This document shows, piece after piece, positions 1 through 12,082 of a stretch of DNA of 64,000 bases. The notes beneath the pieces were generated by a model, which worked only from the letters and a program-made list of their open reading frames with translations, did not search any database and had not been told where the DNA came from. Within the stretch, counting starts at the first letter, position 1. Every line of letters begins with the position of its first letter. The translations under genes were made by a program, and so were the position numbers. The DNA is from Ailanthus altissimus (taxonomy: Eukaryota > Streptophyta > Magnoliopsida > Sapindales > Simaroubaceae), in the NCBI GenBank assembly GCA_946807835.1, contig OX327690.1, forward strand, positions 31,218,501 through 31,282,500. Direction: 5' to 3'.

Positions 1-1575
1 AGCCCCGCCAGCCAGAATGGCCTCTTCAAGTTCTTTAATGGTCTGGCTTAGCTTTTCAACCTCCAAGACCTTTTGGCGGTTTGTCTTCTCAAGGATTCTG
101 TTCTCTTCCTGCATAGCATATAAGAAATTGGCTAAATTACTCAAAATTCTTACTATACAAAATAAATGTGACAAGGTCTTGTGGGAACTCATGCCTGGAA
201 TATCTCAATCTGTCTCTTCAATTCAAAGTTTTGGTTTTGAACCTCCTCTACTATCAATGCTCTCTCCAGAGCACTTCTCAAGATCCTCTCTGCTTCAATC
301 AGAGCTGATTCTTTCGACTTAGTGAGACGTTCCAAAGCCTTTTTATCCTCTTGAAGTGCTGCAATCTGCAAAGACCAACAGATATGCAAAGTGCTTGCAG
401 CACATGAGAAAATGAATTACATTCTTATACTGCCACATATCTTCTTTTATGTCTACATCAATTAACATTACCTCATTTTTGTACATTTTAACCTCTGCCT
501 CTAAAGGAGCAAGGACAGACTCAATAGGAAGAGAATCATCATCCTTTTGAATTGCATGCACCCTTCTAAGAGTGGATTCTGCAGCATATTGTGCAGCTAA
601 TGCTTCTCTCTTCTCAGTTGTTAGTTTCTTAATTTCAAGATTCTGCATCAATTCATATTTTTGACAAAGTAATTTAGGTACCATATTCTCATAAGTTAAG
701 AATACATATGTAGAATTCCATGAAACATCAGTAATCCCTTGACCTACCTTGTGTTCAAGTACATTTTCAGTAACTCCGAGTTTCTCATCCAATTTTTTAA
801 CCTCATTCCTGAGCTATAAAAATAGGAAAACTGAAAATTATTCGGTGAATGCAAAAATTTGGCTAAAACTTGATAGCATAAACTCTAATTCACAGCATAT
901 CATTCTTTGCCACAAACCTGAAACTGCATTTGCTGGCAAAAACAAATTTTCACAGTTACCTCTACTATAGCTTTGCCTTTCAGAACTTCAGTTGCTCTCA
1001 ACGCTTTGATTTCTCCCTGAGCAACACCAAGCTCTCTGTCCTTTTCTGGAATATTAATCAGCTTTCAGTTTTTAATTTTTTGCTATAATAAAAGAAATAA
1101 CAATCATACACCTGCTTCATGGCTTTATTACGTTAAAAAAAGAAAACACTAGATATTTCAAATCTTTGCTTCAAGCTCATAAGATAGAATTCAGGATTTC
1201 ATTTGTAAAAATATTCAAAGCCATCGTGCTAGCCATCATTGGCAATTATGTGAACAGTGCCTCAGATAAATAACCATCATCAAAATGAACCAGACTAACC
1301 AACCTTAACTGATCATTTTGACATGAATGTCGAAATGGTCATAGAAACTCAAAAACCAGCTCAGGAAACCCCATATAACTTTTCAATGCAGAATCAGAAC
1401 CAACACTCAAATAATTACACACCACCCCCCACAAGAGAAACAAGCAAACAAACAAACCTTTAAGTTGGTTTTGGAGGCGATTGAGTTCTAGCACAAGAGG
1501 GTCAGGGTGAGCAAGAGAGAGCTCTTGATCAGCTCCTGCTGCTGCAAAGTTCTTAAGTTCCTCATAACCAACCAT
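1..1575 (-). CDS. MAP70.5: Microtubule-associated protein 70-5 (5' part of gene)
   Basis: Plant-specific coiled-coil protein that binds cortical microtubules; the MAP70-5 class is associated with secondary-wall patterning in xylem (family knowledge). Six coding exons are readable on the minus strand: 1575-1458, 1045-960, 813-748, 642-472, 365-195 and 108-1, the last cut by the window edge. They join in phase to about 240 residues. Diagnostic blocks are LSLAHPDPLVLELNRLQNQL near the N-terminus, KLGVTENVLEHK, RRVHAIQKDDDSLPIES, ERLTKSKESALIEAERIL and EELEEAILAGG-like heptads at the edge. The short N-terminus beginning MVGYEEL, rather than the long Ser-rich one of MAP70-1 to -4, points to the MAP70-5 class. 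Four introns are GT-AG; the fifth (194-109) has a GC donor. The ATG at 1575 is the first in frame with the conserved block. Family call firm, paralogue call likely. Confidence 0.93.
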
Positions 1576-1744
1576 GCTTTTGTTTGTATTATACCTCCTT
1601 TTTATTTTTCTTTGGGTTGTAATGAAATATAACAAGAAAAAGCTGAAGCTTGCGGGGGGGTTTATTAAGAGGGTTTTGTGTGAGAGTCCATCTCAATCCC
1701 TTTGAAGGAATTGACAGCAAAGAGAGGGGAGGGTGATCTTCCCT

Positions 1745-4700
1745 TACTCTGAAGCAATATCAGAAAATTACATTTCATAAGAGAAGCCTAGCCGGCAAAG
1801 CCGGCTCTCAGTTTTTGACAGTAACGGTTACTTTCTTTTATGATCATGATGGTATTGAATTTCTATAACTTTCAAAATTTTTTTCTTATCTAAAATGATA
1901 AGCCAACAACAGCATTATCTCTAATAAATAATTCTTCTTCTTCAACTTACTGATATCAAATCTTTATAAAAAAACCCATCCCAATAGTCAAACTAAAATT
2001 ATGAACAATTCATTTCCATTATTCAAACAGAAGCAGCCCAAAAACAAAAAGTACCCAGAAGGCACTGATTGATATGCCATTGGCTGAATCATAAACAAAT
2101 ACAAAATGGGCCTAAAAAGGCAAAAGCTGACCAAAACCAAAGTTAGAGAAGTGGAGAGTGGAGATAATTTTTACATACTCATCTCATAAACAGTTGTACT
2201 TATATAATTGTGATACAAATTTTATATCATACTCATCTTATAAACAGTTATATTTATATAGTTGTGATACAAATTTTATATCTCAATTAATATAACATCA
2301 GATATATTTATTATTAATTGATATTTTATAATTATTAAATTAATAAAAAATTAAAAAGTTAATAATTACTTAATAAATAATAATCATCAATTACATATAT
2401 ATTAATTGAACTTTATATCCTAAATTTGTTGTATTTTGTTTAAAAATTATGATAGATATTATATGGTAGGTACCATTAGATTCTATCACAAGGTTTATAA
2501 AACAAAGTTTAAGAGTAATTAATGCCTTAAAGATTCTTAAGCCATGATTGTCAAGAGATTGCATCAGCGAAAGATATGTATATCTGTTTTCCATTCAAGA
2601 TAAAAAGAAAAAAAAAAGGGAAACAAAATTAGAGATTTTTTAATGTAGTCATGGTCTAGTATTGTTGATGAAATGCTCTTGATTTTGAAAGTAATCAAAT
2701 TACTTAACCGCAAAACCTTCCTTGATTTTGTAAGTAATAAAATTACTTAGTGGGAATCACTCATTATAATTTTGAACCAAAATTAAAGAAAATGAGGTGT
2801 TTGATGACTTAGTTGAAAGTGACAAACCATAAGTGTCTTATAAGAACAAACATATATATACCCAAATAATAAACAAATGTAAAAGAGATAGACAGCAGCT
2901 TCTTCATCTTTGCTTAAAAGAATGTATGATGAATTGATGATTGGATAATAGAAAAATAAAAAATACATGAAAAGCTATACAGCTGTTAACTGCTTATTCA
3001 ACACTTTGCAGCTGCCATTTGGCAACTTTTTCTTTTTCTTTTTAATAAATATTTTACTTTTTATTATGGATATTGAAGAAAAGGAAGAAGTACCCATCTT
3101 CACCAACAAAACCCAATCACCAAATATGACCTTAAACAAGAGATAGAAATTAGAAACCAAAAGAGTCAAAGGGGTTTTTGATTTACTTAAGCTAGATTAT
3201 GGGTGTTTTTTTTTAATAATGTTAATCATTAATTGAATTGAAAATTTCATAATAGATTGTGCTTTTGAAAGTGATGGGAAGGGGATTAATCAAGCTAATT
3301 TTTTGAAAGGGTGGGTTTTCTTTTTTCTTTTGTTCATTGTGCCTCTTGTTGTTTTGAGTAGGTAAGTAATATTATTAATAATTTATAAACTTAAAATCCA
3401 TTTTTCAATATAGAAATTGTTTCTTCTATATACATGCAGTTGTACAGTCTTTTTCATACTACAAGAAATCTCTATTATTGAATATCATTTCATTTTTTTT
3501 TATTTTAATTTTTTAAACTCTTTATTTTTGAAAAATTAAAAATAAAATAACACCTCTTTCAAAAGAAAATAAAATAAAATAACTTCTCTTTGGTTTGGGT
3601 TTTTGTTGATTGGTCTTTGAGTGAATGGCCATTAAATGGTGAGCCCAAATGATCTTCAATAAATTAACGTGAACAGTAAATGTTGTTCTGTGAATGGCGG
3701 ACAATTAGATATCTTTTAGGGTGTATTTCATATTACTCCTTCCATTAGTAATGTTATTGGTCCTCAAGTTGATGGGCCGCCCTTGATAAGCCCAAGTAAA
3801 ATTTTCCTACAAGTTATCATCTAACAAATCCTTAAATCGAGAGCATAGGCTCAACCAAGTTAATTAGCCCTTTAAAATTTCACATTTTTAGTTGGTTTCG
3901 ATCTCTCCTTCTCTTGAGTGATGCATAAAAATATAAATTTGTTATAATTTTTTTAAAAAATAAAAAACAAATTCCTAAATCGAAAAAAACTAATGCAACT
4001 TTAATATATCAAATTCAATTTATTTTATTAAAATTGATATATAATTTATTATTATTTAGAATAAATTCAATTAAATTTAGAACAATTTTATATAAAAATT
4101 ATCACGAAATTAAATGAAGGTTCACGAAGTTATTCTTCATTTTTTTTTTTTACATTTTTTTATATTGAACATTTTGTCAAATAAATGGTTAACCTTTTTT
4201 TTGGGTTTAAAAAACATTATTAGAAAATCCTCCCATAAATTTATACTTTTTTTTTATTTTATGAACATTGAAACGAGAATTTATTGTTTAATCCTTGTGG
4301 TTTTTTTTTTTTTGAATTATCCAACAAAATTTTAAAATACTTAATTACTTTTTCTATTACTAGTTTCAGCTTTGAAAAAATGTTCAATTATTTCCGTAAA
4401 AAGACTAATTTAAATATTTTTAAAAAGTATGAGTAATTTAAAAAAAAATTAAGAATTAAACTCTGAATTTCTTACATCAAAAGGAGAATCAAATGGGTTC
4501 CCATTTTCTTGATTGATTGGCTAATCTTTTTTTCACGAAACCCATAAACCACATGGAAGAAAAAAGAACTTATGCCTTTCCTTATTCTTCATCTCAATTC
4601 CACATGAAAGGCATCCACTTCCAAAAAAATAAAATACACAAAGTAACCGACCAATCCAAGAAGTGGACAAAGAATATATACTAAACCATTTCATTAGTTT

Positions 4701-5139
4701 TGTTGCAATGACTATTTTGCCATTGCACCAAACTTTGTTTCCAAAAAAACAACAAAAAAAAAAAAAAAGCAATTCCAAAATACAAATACAAATTCTATGA
4801 TGTTTGCCCACACAACATTTCCTGTGTGGTTGGTCACACTTGCACCTGCAATTTTGATTATCATTTCTAGCTACTTATTCTTGACTATCTTCTAATTCAA
4901 GGAGGAGTGTGTTTCAGTAATCAGAGAAACAAGGACAAAACCAGAGGTGGGTTGTTTAGGAAACAAGAAGAATCTTTATCTTTTTGGAAACTTTTGGAGG
5001 CAATCACAAAGCAAAAACCTTTGAAACAATTATGGAAATCACTATCTCTAAACATTCAACTACTTAAAAAGAGAGAGAGAGAGCTAATCACCTTTATGTT
5101 TTTGAGTTGTAATTCTCTAACTTGAGGATTGAGAAGCAA
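1745..5139. other. Intergenic region between MAP70-5 and a small membrane gene
   Basis: About 3.4 kb of AT-rich DNA. It should hold the MAP70-5 promoter at its left end and the promoter and leader of the gene at 5140 at its right end, where a GA-rich run lies near 5070. The short open frames here are low-complexity (poly-A, poly-T) and match no protein I recognise. The only clear structure is the 54-bp tandem duplication at 2175-2282. Confidence 0.6.
2175..2282. repeat. 54-bp tandem duplication
   Basis: Two adjacent copies of a 54-bp unit, 2175-2228 and 2229-2282, each beginning ATACTCATCT and ending TTTTATATC, differ at a handful of bases. The unit's GATACAAATTTTATATC end resembles the ends of the MITE-like element at 54317-54524, so this may be a rearranged transposon terminus. 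Confidence 0.8.
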
Positions 5140-5427
5140 ATGGATATTACACCAAAGCTTATGCAATTCAGATACCACTTTACTTTAGCAATAGTTAGTT
5201 CATTGATTCTTGGCTTGTTGTCGTATGCAGCCCCTCGTATGCTCTCCATTCTGGCCTACTTTTGGCCTCTTTTCGCGTCAACAACTGTGTTCTTGCTGTT
5301 AATCATTGCCTTTGGTGGCGTTTCCCCGCTGGCAACTGAAGCTTATGGTGACAAGGCCGGTGAAGGACTCCTAGATTATGTTGCAGCCCGGCCGGAACAT
5401 GCTGGGGACACTCAGAAATATGAGTAA
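5140..5427 (+). CDS. Small two-helix membrane protein, unknown function
   Basis: Intronless gene for a 95-residue protein of unknown function. The ATG at 5140 is preferred because the extra upstream codons in this frame begin at TTG. The N-terminal 15 residues are followed by two hydrophobic segments, roughly residues 16-34 (FTLAIVSSLILGLLSYAA) and 39-61 (SILAYFWPLFASTTVFLLLI), then a polar tail with GEGLLDYVAARPEHA. The smooth amphipathic tail and balanced composition argue that it is genuinely coding. The topology resembles small plant endomembrane proteins of about 90-110 residues. I do not recognise a named family and assign no function. Spacing is isolated: 3.5 kb from the upstream gene, 1.2 kb to the TPK1 3' end, which faces it. 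Confidence 0.72.
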   Translation: MDITPKLMQFRYHFTLAIVSSLILGLLSYAAPRMLSILAYFWPLFASTTVFLLLIIAFGGVSPLATEAYGDKAGEGLLDYVAARPEHAGDTQKYE

Positions 5428-6624
5428 ATAAAAGAGGTTCATGTCTCAATCTCAGTAATATAGGCTCATAAATATAATTCATCTTCTGTAAACTATTTCA
5501 TTGCATATATATAAAAGAAAAAAGCAAAAGTGTAACCTTTTCTTTGACTTTGCCTCTTCAAAAATGTGAAAACACTTGAATGTCAATCAAAAACGTAAAC
5601 TGCATAATACTAAATGTGAATGCACCTTAAAAATATCATATAACCATCCTGCCTATAATTTTCCGTTGGCTAAAATATTCAATCCCCTTGGGATGCATCT
5701 CTAGTTTCTGCTTTCAGCCTTAGAAATTCAATTGAAACCTGCCATAAATGCCACCGGAATCTGCACATAGAAGTTCGATGAATGGATATGAAATGCCAAG
5801 ATCTGCTAAGGTCCCTTATTGCTCATCGTGATACAATTTATGCCCTTGTTATTGAAAATTCTCATTTTAAACTTTCAGCAGAAACCGCAAATCCGAGTGA
5901 GGTTCTTTCCTTTTCCAGATCCCCTTAAACCAGACTTGTCACAAGTTGCACTTAAATCTGTGTTTATCCAATCTGTGCTTTCTTAAGTTGATGATTTGGT
6001 TTGTGATATAAGGCACCAGTTTCTGGTCCTTGCGGGTGAACCCTGTGATTGGTGGTTGCAATTATTTGCAGCAGTAGTCTCCTTTAAATAAGCTTGAAGA
6101 AAAAGGCACTTATCAACTTGACTGTCCCGGATGATGAGGCTTACCATCCCGTAATGTTTCTTTGACATCAATCCCACAGTTGCAAAAACAAAAACTTAGG
6201 GGATAATAAGGAAATGAAATGAACTACTTGGTAGCATGTTGCTGCTCTCCTTTAAAAGCTAAATTCTTGTTTCTAAAAGTAATCATACAGTTGTAATGAT
6301 GTTAATCTTTTTCTTCACTTTAAAAAAGGAAAGGAAGTCAATTATCAGCATATGTGTGGAATTTTGTGCAGATGCCCCATAAACACATGTAAAAACATTT
6401 CTTTTGCAGGAAGTGCTAAATAGCATAGAATCATAATAGAGGAAGGCTTTGGTGCTTGTAATCTATGAAACTTGCGTTCACTGCCCTTTCATCAAAATAG
6501 TTCTATGACAATGAGTAAAAAGAGAACTAATTAGAGTCAATAACTAAATCTAACCACTTTCTTTTACTAACATACATATATTTCAAGCTAAATGTTACCT
6601 AGATATTTTCAATTAGCTTTTTGC
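5428..6624. other. Convergent intergenic region
   Basis: Lies between the stop codons of the small membrane gene (plus) and TPK1 (minus), so it should contain both 3' UTRs and polyadenylation regions. No open frame with recognisable coding content, RNA gene or repeat was seen. Confidence 0.6.
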
Positions 6625-7820
6625 TTAAGGTGATTGGGAGAACATTATGTCTGCGGTTGTCAACGTTCCCGATTCATCTGCATCAAGGGCTCGGAACCTT
6701 TCCATCAAGAGTGAAATATCCTCCTTACTGATCTTCCCCATTTCCTTCAGCTTATAAATGGCAAACTCTGCTGCACTGCAGGAAACTAACAGGATACATC
6801 AGAAATAACAAACTTTGGTAGTGAGGACATAGAAGGAAAATTGAATTCATATGCAACTATAATTTTTCTTGTTTTTGATTATCTTCATTCTAAATCATGC
6901 ATATTGTTATACCTGACAACTTTGTCATGATCAAGATCTGCAACCTCAAGATCTGAGAATGTCAGTTGTCGCGTAAGAACCCAATTTACAAATGACCTTT
7001 GCCTCCTTTCAGTATATAATTCAGTAAGGTAGAGAAAGAATTGAGCCAAGCAAATGGTGCTACTCAATATCCAAAACACGGCAAAAAAACGACCCACTCC
7101 AGTTGAGAAACTCTTATCCCCATAACCGAGAGTGGTGATGGTGGAACAAACACAGTAGAAAGCATCAATGAACTTTAAATTTTCAACAGAAGTTAAAAAG
7201 ACAGTTCCTGCAATTATAAGCACTAAAAGGATGATTGTAGCCATTAGAAATTTGTATTTGACTTTGTGGGTTTCAGCCTCCTTAAGAACCTCAGCTGAAC
7301 CAGCTTTGCCTAGCTTGTACATTGCCTTGACCAAAATAATTTCCTGCCTTTCAACAAGGTAATCAGCTGCCTTACCAAGAATAAGCCCAACAAGAGCCAT
7401 GCCAGTGAAAACATAAATGCAGGCAAGCAACTTTGCCAAATTGCTATGGGGGACAAGGTCCCCATATCCAACAGTGGTCATTGTCACAACACAAAAATAA
7501 ATGGCATCAAGAATCCCATTCGTTTTTGCACCCTCGATCTGATTCCTGACTAAGAAAAAACAAAGGGTGCCTGCACCCAGATAGGCAACTAACAACATAA
7601 ACACTTGCTTGAACCTAAGTTTTTCTTGAGATACTGCTGACCTATAATGTAAAAGAGATTGAATGTCATTTTGGTCCGCGCGGCAGATTATCTCTGCTGG
7701 AGCACTGCCACAACGCCAAATTCTTTTTCTCTCAAGAGCAGCTTTTTCATTTTCATTTAAATTTGGATAAGCATCTGGTTTATCTGAAAGCAGAGATTGT
7801 CTAGCATCATCATTTGCCAT
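6625..7820 (-). CDS. TPK1: Two-pore potassium channel, TPK1 type
   Basis: Potassium-selective tandem-pore channel; characterised TPK1 proteins act in the tonoplast, giving a Ca2+-stimulated vacuolar K+ conductance controlled by 14-3-3 proteins (family knowledge). Exons 7820-6913 and 6775-6625 join to 352 residues. The two pore filters TTVGYGD and TTLGYGD are at residues 118-121 and 232-235, each flanked by two hydrophobic helices. RCGSAP (36-41) sits where the 14-3-3 site is known, though the usual Ser at position -2 is Cys. The C-terminus has two EF hands: loop 1 DLDHDKVVSAAE (295-306), which is split by the intron, and loop 2 DADESGTLTTAD (334-345). A 5' UTR intron is probable from donor 8049 to acceptor 7835, with the leader exon upstream of 8050. 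All key filter residues are intact. Confident assignment. Confidence 0.96.
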
Positions 7821-9481
7821 TACAACATGACAGCCTGCAAAAATTTAAACCGCATAAGAGTTTGAACTTCTATTATTTATTTATTTATACCAGTTGAAGT
7901 AACCAACGCTCACAGAGCTAAAATTTTTTGACAACAAGATTATCAAAACCAACAAACAGGAGTAAAGATTGAAAAATGGCTTTGTGGGAAAATAAACTGA
8001 ACAAAAATGGATGCTAATAATAATAAAAATGATGGGGCTGTTCATATACCTGAGGAAGAAGAAGATGATGGTGGTTGCTGTGACCGTTAAAAGTGAAAGT
8101 GTGTGTAACGAATAACAGATGATGTAAAAAGTAATCAAAGGGAAGCGGGAAAGTCGCGCACGCTGCCAACATGGAGAGTGATATGTGGCGAACAATGTAA
8201 TACAATTTTTTTAATCATCTAATCAAAGTCAAGATCCGCCGCATGATCAGGAGCGCAAATTGTGCAAATAATAATAATAATAATAACAACCAAGATATCA
8301 GATTGAATCTAATCAAATCGGATGGTTTGATTTATTATTAAAGTATAAAAATTAATTCATCAGTTTTTTTTTAATTTCTAGATAAATTAAGTTCAATTTA
8401 CTTTTATTTAAAAAAAATACCTAGAAAGGTATAAATATATAAAATTTCACAATTTTTTTTATATAATTTGTTTAGTAAATTTTAATTTTAATTTTAATAA
8501 TTTTTAACTTGTTTAGTTCATAAATTTTAATTAATTTAATATTTGAGAGTCGATGATCACTTTATTTATTTGAATATACTTTAATTTTAATATTTTTTTA
8601 ATTTATTTATTTTATAAAATTTTAATTAATTTGATATTTAAAATTAACTAATACTTTATTTATTTAGATGAATTTTAATTTTTAATATTTTTTTAAAAAC
8701 TTATTTAGTTCATAAAATTTAATTAATTTAATGTTTAAAGTTGAAGTATAATTTTTTCTTTATTTTTTGTATGAAGTTTATTTTTTTTATATATATGATT
8801 TTAGTTTTTTAAAAAATATTTAAGAAATTAAACTAAACTAAACTGAACCGAATTAATTCAATAAGGTTCTGTTCTCATATATGATTCGATAAATTTAATT
8901 CTAAAAAATACACATTCTAATTTTTTTTTATTTAGTTGAATTTTAAAAAATAATGAAACAAACTGTACTGCTCCCACCCTAACCTCAAACTTAGAACATG
9001 CCATGTGAATAAGATTGTTTATAAGTTTTTAGACTAATTTGTACTTCTTATTATTATTCAAATTTGGTCAATAATAAACACAAAGCAAATTCATAATTGT
9101 CAAAATAATGTCTAATGACAGATGATATCAAAATCTAATTCATAGGAGAAAAAGAAACTTTAATATGAAATTTTAATATCTTTCTTCTTTCATTTTAAAA
9201 GAAATAATGTCTTTTTTTTTTTAAAAAAAAAGTATTATTTGGTGAAAAACTTTTCAGTTTAATTAATCAATAAAAACTGATGCACGATATACACAAGTCA
9301 ATTAATATGAAAGATATGATTATGGAATATTAATATTAAGTTAATTTTTTTAAATTAAGTTTTTCTATTATAAAAAGGTCTAATTAAAGAGATTTTTTTT
9401 AAAAAATAATATTATATTTATTAATTTGAATAATTCCAATTATAAAATTTAGGTAGAGGATGAATTAGATCTTCTCAAATA

Positions 9482-9663
9482 ATGTTATACATTTTAAATT
9501 ATATTTAAAATTATATTTCAAATAATAATATGTTAAGCAATCATTGATTGATAAAAATAATATAATAAATAATTTTAAAATGTATACTATTTTACTACTT
9601 AATTATTACTTAATATATTATTATTTAAAATATAATTTAAATACAATTTAAAATGTATAACAT
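9482..9663. mobile_element. 182-bp palindromic MITE with TA duplication
   Basis: The element starts ATGTTATACATTTTAAATT and ends with its inverse complement. The terminal inverted repeats span about 25 bp with one mismatch. TA flanks both ends (9480-9481 and 9664-9665), the duplication expected for Stowaway/mariner-type insertions. The interior is nearly all A and T and has no coding capacity. A shorter relative lies at 26399-26502. Confidence 0.75.
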
Positions 9664-9720
9664 TAATCTACTTTATACCAATCATTTTTTTAATAAGATA
9701 ATTAGCATATGCATAATTAT

Positions 9721-9835
9721 AAAAAAAAAAATCTTTGAAATTAATACTAAGGAGGTTTCGAACTCAAAATCTCTTGTTTAGTCAAATAATAATGCAGTGT
9801 AAACTCTTTACTATTGAGACGTTCTCGTAGATGCA
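9721..9835 (-). mobile_element. SINE-like fragment, minus strand
   Basis: Read on the minus strand, this tract runs from a tRNA-like head to GAGTTCGAAACCTCCTT, a good pol III box B, and ends in a T-rich/A-rich tail at about 9721-9732. Box A is not clear and no target duplication was found, so this may be a decayed or truncated copy. Confidence 0.45.
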
Positions 9836-10619
9836 ATATTTTCATATTTTATAATAATAATATTTTCATGGTCTCAACATATTTGGGCAAACTCAGAACC
9901 CACTATTTTGGGCCTCAAGAATACAAATGTTAGAAAAGGCCCAACGTGTAACATGATTCCAAGAAAAAAGAAGTTGCAGGAGCTGAAGAACGAAGAAAGC
10001 AAGAGCAAAGCAAGGGATTAAGTACCTCTCTCTCGTTCACTGGTTAGTAGTTTTCCTCTCTCTTCCGGTTAATTCATTCAATCTTCAGCTAATAAAACTT
10101 CATTTTGTAAAATCTTAAGCACTTGCCTTATTCGTTTTATCTCTTTGTTTTTATTTTACTGTAAGCTAGAACATAAATGATAAAAAAAAACTCGTAAAAT
10201 TTTGATGCCTGTTGCATTATATAGCTCTTAGCTCAAATGGGGGTCTTTTTAGTTAACTATTTGATTAAAAAAATAACCCTTTTAATGTTTCTTCCTAGTT
10301 TTTTTAAAGGGTTTATACTGCAAGCTGGTGGGGACTTAAGAGATTTGAGTAACTTTGGTTGTAACAACTTGTATGTATAGTTCAATTAAGTGTGGCTAAT
10401 GATAATGTTATCATCAAAAAAATATGGATGAGAAGGCAACAATGTCCATGTGGAGAATGGAAATATTATGTGACACATGAAGGAGATGCTGAAGAGACAT
10501 CAACAGCAACCCAGTTGGTTAAAGATGATGAAAATTCATCTACTCAAAGTATGGTTGCCCCATGCGTGGGGATGGTGTTTAATAGTGATGATGAAGCATT
10601 TGAGTATTATGGTAATTTT

Positions 10620-12082
10620 TGTAATACACGTGTCAGTTGATGTATATTGGTTAGTGGTTGACGAAGGAAGCGGTGGGTTTGTTGTATATATATATATATA
10701 TATGTTTTGTTTTACTTCATTTGAAAGAGAAGCAAATAGAAACAAGAGAAGATGAAGCAAAAATCGGAACGGAAAAGAAAGAAAAGAAAGAAAAAGGGAG
10801 AAATCGAGAAGGAAGAGAAGGAAAAAGAGAAAGAGGAAGAAAAAGAAGGAAAAAAAAGGAAAAGAAGATAGGTGAAAAGAAAAAGAAAATAGAAAATTTT
10901 AGAAAATTAGTTTGGGTAGTCAGATTTATACTCAGTGGTTTAGCGGATAATAGTTTTACGATAGTAGAATATTTATATTTTAATAGTTATAATACATATT
11001 GGTATTAATGATGTATTTTTATATTTTATGATATAGGAGGTGTGCCGATAGCGGGTAGATATCAGAATCTAGACCCGGCTCAGGATTAGTGCACTTTTGT
11101 GAGTAGATAACTATATATATTTTATATATTTTTAATACAGCCAATTATGATTAAATTACGCGTTAGCAGATTTAATTATGAATTATTTTAGACAGAAAAA
11201 TATTTATACTATTTAGTATATTCAAAAATATTTTAGAATTTATTTTAGTACAATTTATAATTATGTTCAGTACAGAAATAATTATTTAAAACAATTATGC
11301 TTTTATGATATTATATAGTAGTAGTTTTTGAACCACCATATACGTACCCTCCCCTTTAGTGTAGTTGCTCTGCGCATGCGTTAGACCAGTTTAGTTTGCT
11401 CTGCCCGAGCGACGCAGCATTCCGCCAGGTTAGGTCAGCTTAGATTCCCGGCTCTGCCTGTGCGTGAGTTACTCTGCCAAGTTAAACCAGATTTTTTTCC
11501 GGGTACGAGTTTGGTGTAGTTTTTAGTATATATGTAATACATGTTTCCGGAGCTATGTTATATATATTCAGCTTGATAATAGATTTTATGATAGTTTGTA
11601 CTTTCAGATTTTCAGATCTCAGTATTATGTCATGATTTTAATTTTAGCACAAATTTTATGACAGCTCATACTTCTAGTACAAGTTTATTGACTACTCAGT
11701 ATACAGTTTCTTGATTATTTTATCATACATATTTATACGTGTATAATACATATAAAGTATATGATATTTTCAGATTATGTCCACTCACTGAGCCACAAGT
11801 TCACCTTTTTTCTTATTTTTTATTTTTATTTTTTTCAAGTTGTCTCAGGAATTTGTACAGTGTGATACAATCATCACATTTGAGGTTGGCCAACGTGCAT
11901 AGCTGCATAAGTGTCTCAGTATGTGTATTTGTATATGTTTTGTATATTGGAGCATATGTGTACACTTTTTGTTGAGGCATGTAGTCTCATTGTATCATAT
12001 GTATGAGTAAAGAGTATGTTAGTCACATGTCATCGCAGGATCTGCCTCAATTTTCGAGGAGGACTCGGGTCGGGTCCTGTCA
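10620..12082. mobile_element. Solo LTR, probably Ty3/gypsy, inside the FRS pseudogene
   Basis: A 1463-bp segment begins TGTAATACACGTGTCAG and ends GGGTCGGGTCCTGTCA. It is flanked by a perfect 5-bp duplication ATTTT (10615-10619 and 12083-12087). Removing the insert and one duplication restores an uninterrupted GNFARK reading of the FRS gene. There is no internal coding region or second LTR, so it is a solo LTR left by recombination. The TGTAAT...TGTCA ends and the TGTCCACTCACTGAGC stretch resemble long LTRs of Tekay/Del-type chromoviruses, but lineage is inferred. It contains a purine-only tract of about 170 bases near 10725-10900. Confidence 0.9.

Larger units (their letters stand above)
8201..10391. 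other. AT-rich intergenic region with MITE and SINE-like sequence
   Basis: Divergent spacer between the TPK1 leader and the FAR1-related pseudogene. It is extremely AT-rich from 8340 to 9700, with no coding-like frame. It contains the palindromic MITE at 9482-9663 and a SINE-like tract at 9721-9835. The stretch around 9980-10080, richer in G and C, may be the old promoter and leader of the FRS gene. Confidence 0.6.

Noticed and set aside
5122..5139. Extended start of the small membrane protein
   Set aside because: The frame begins at TTG; the ATG at 5140 is the first standard start.
10658..11008. 116-residue Lys/Glu-rich open frame
   Set aside because: Lies wholly in the solo LTR and reads through a purine-only tract; composition is an artefact of the repeat.
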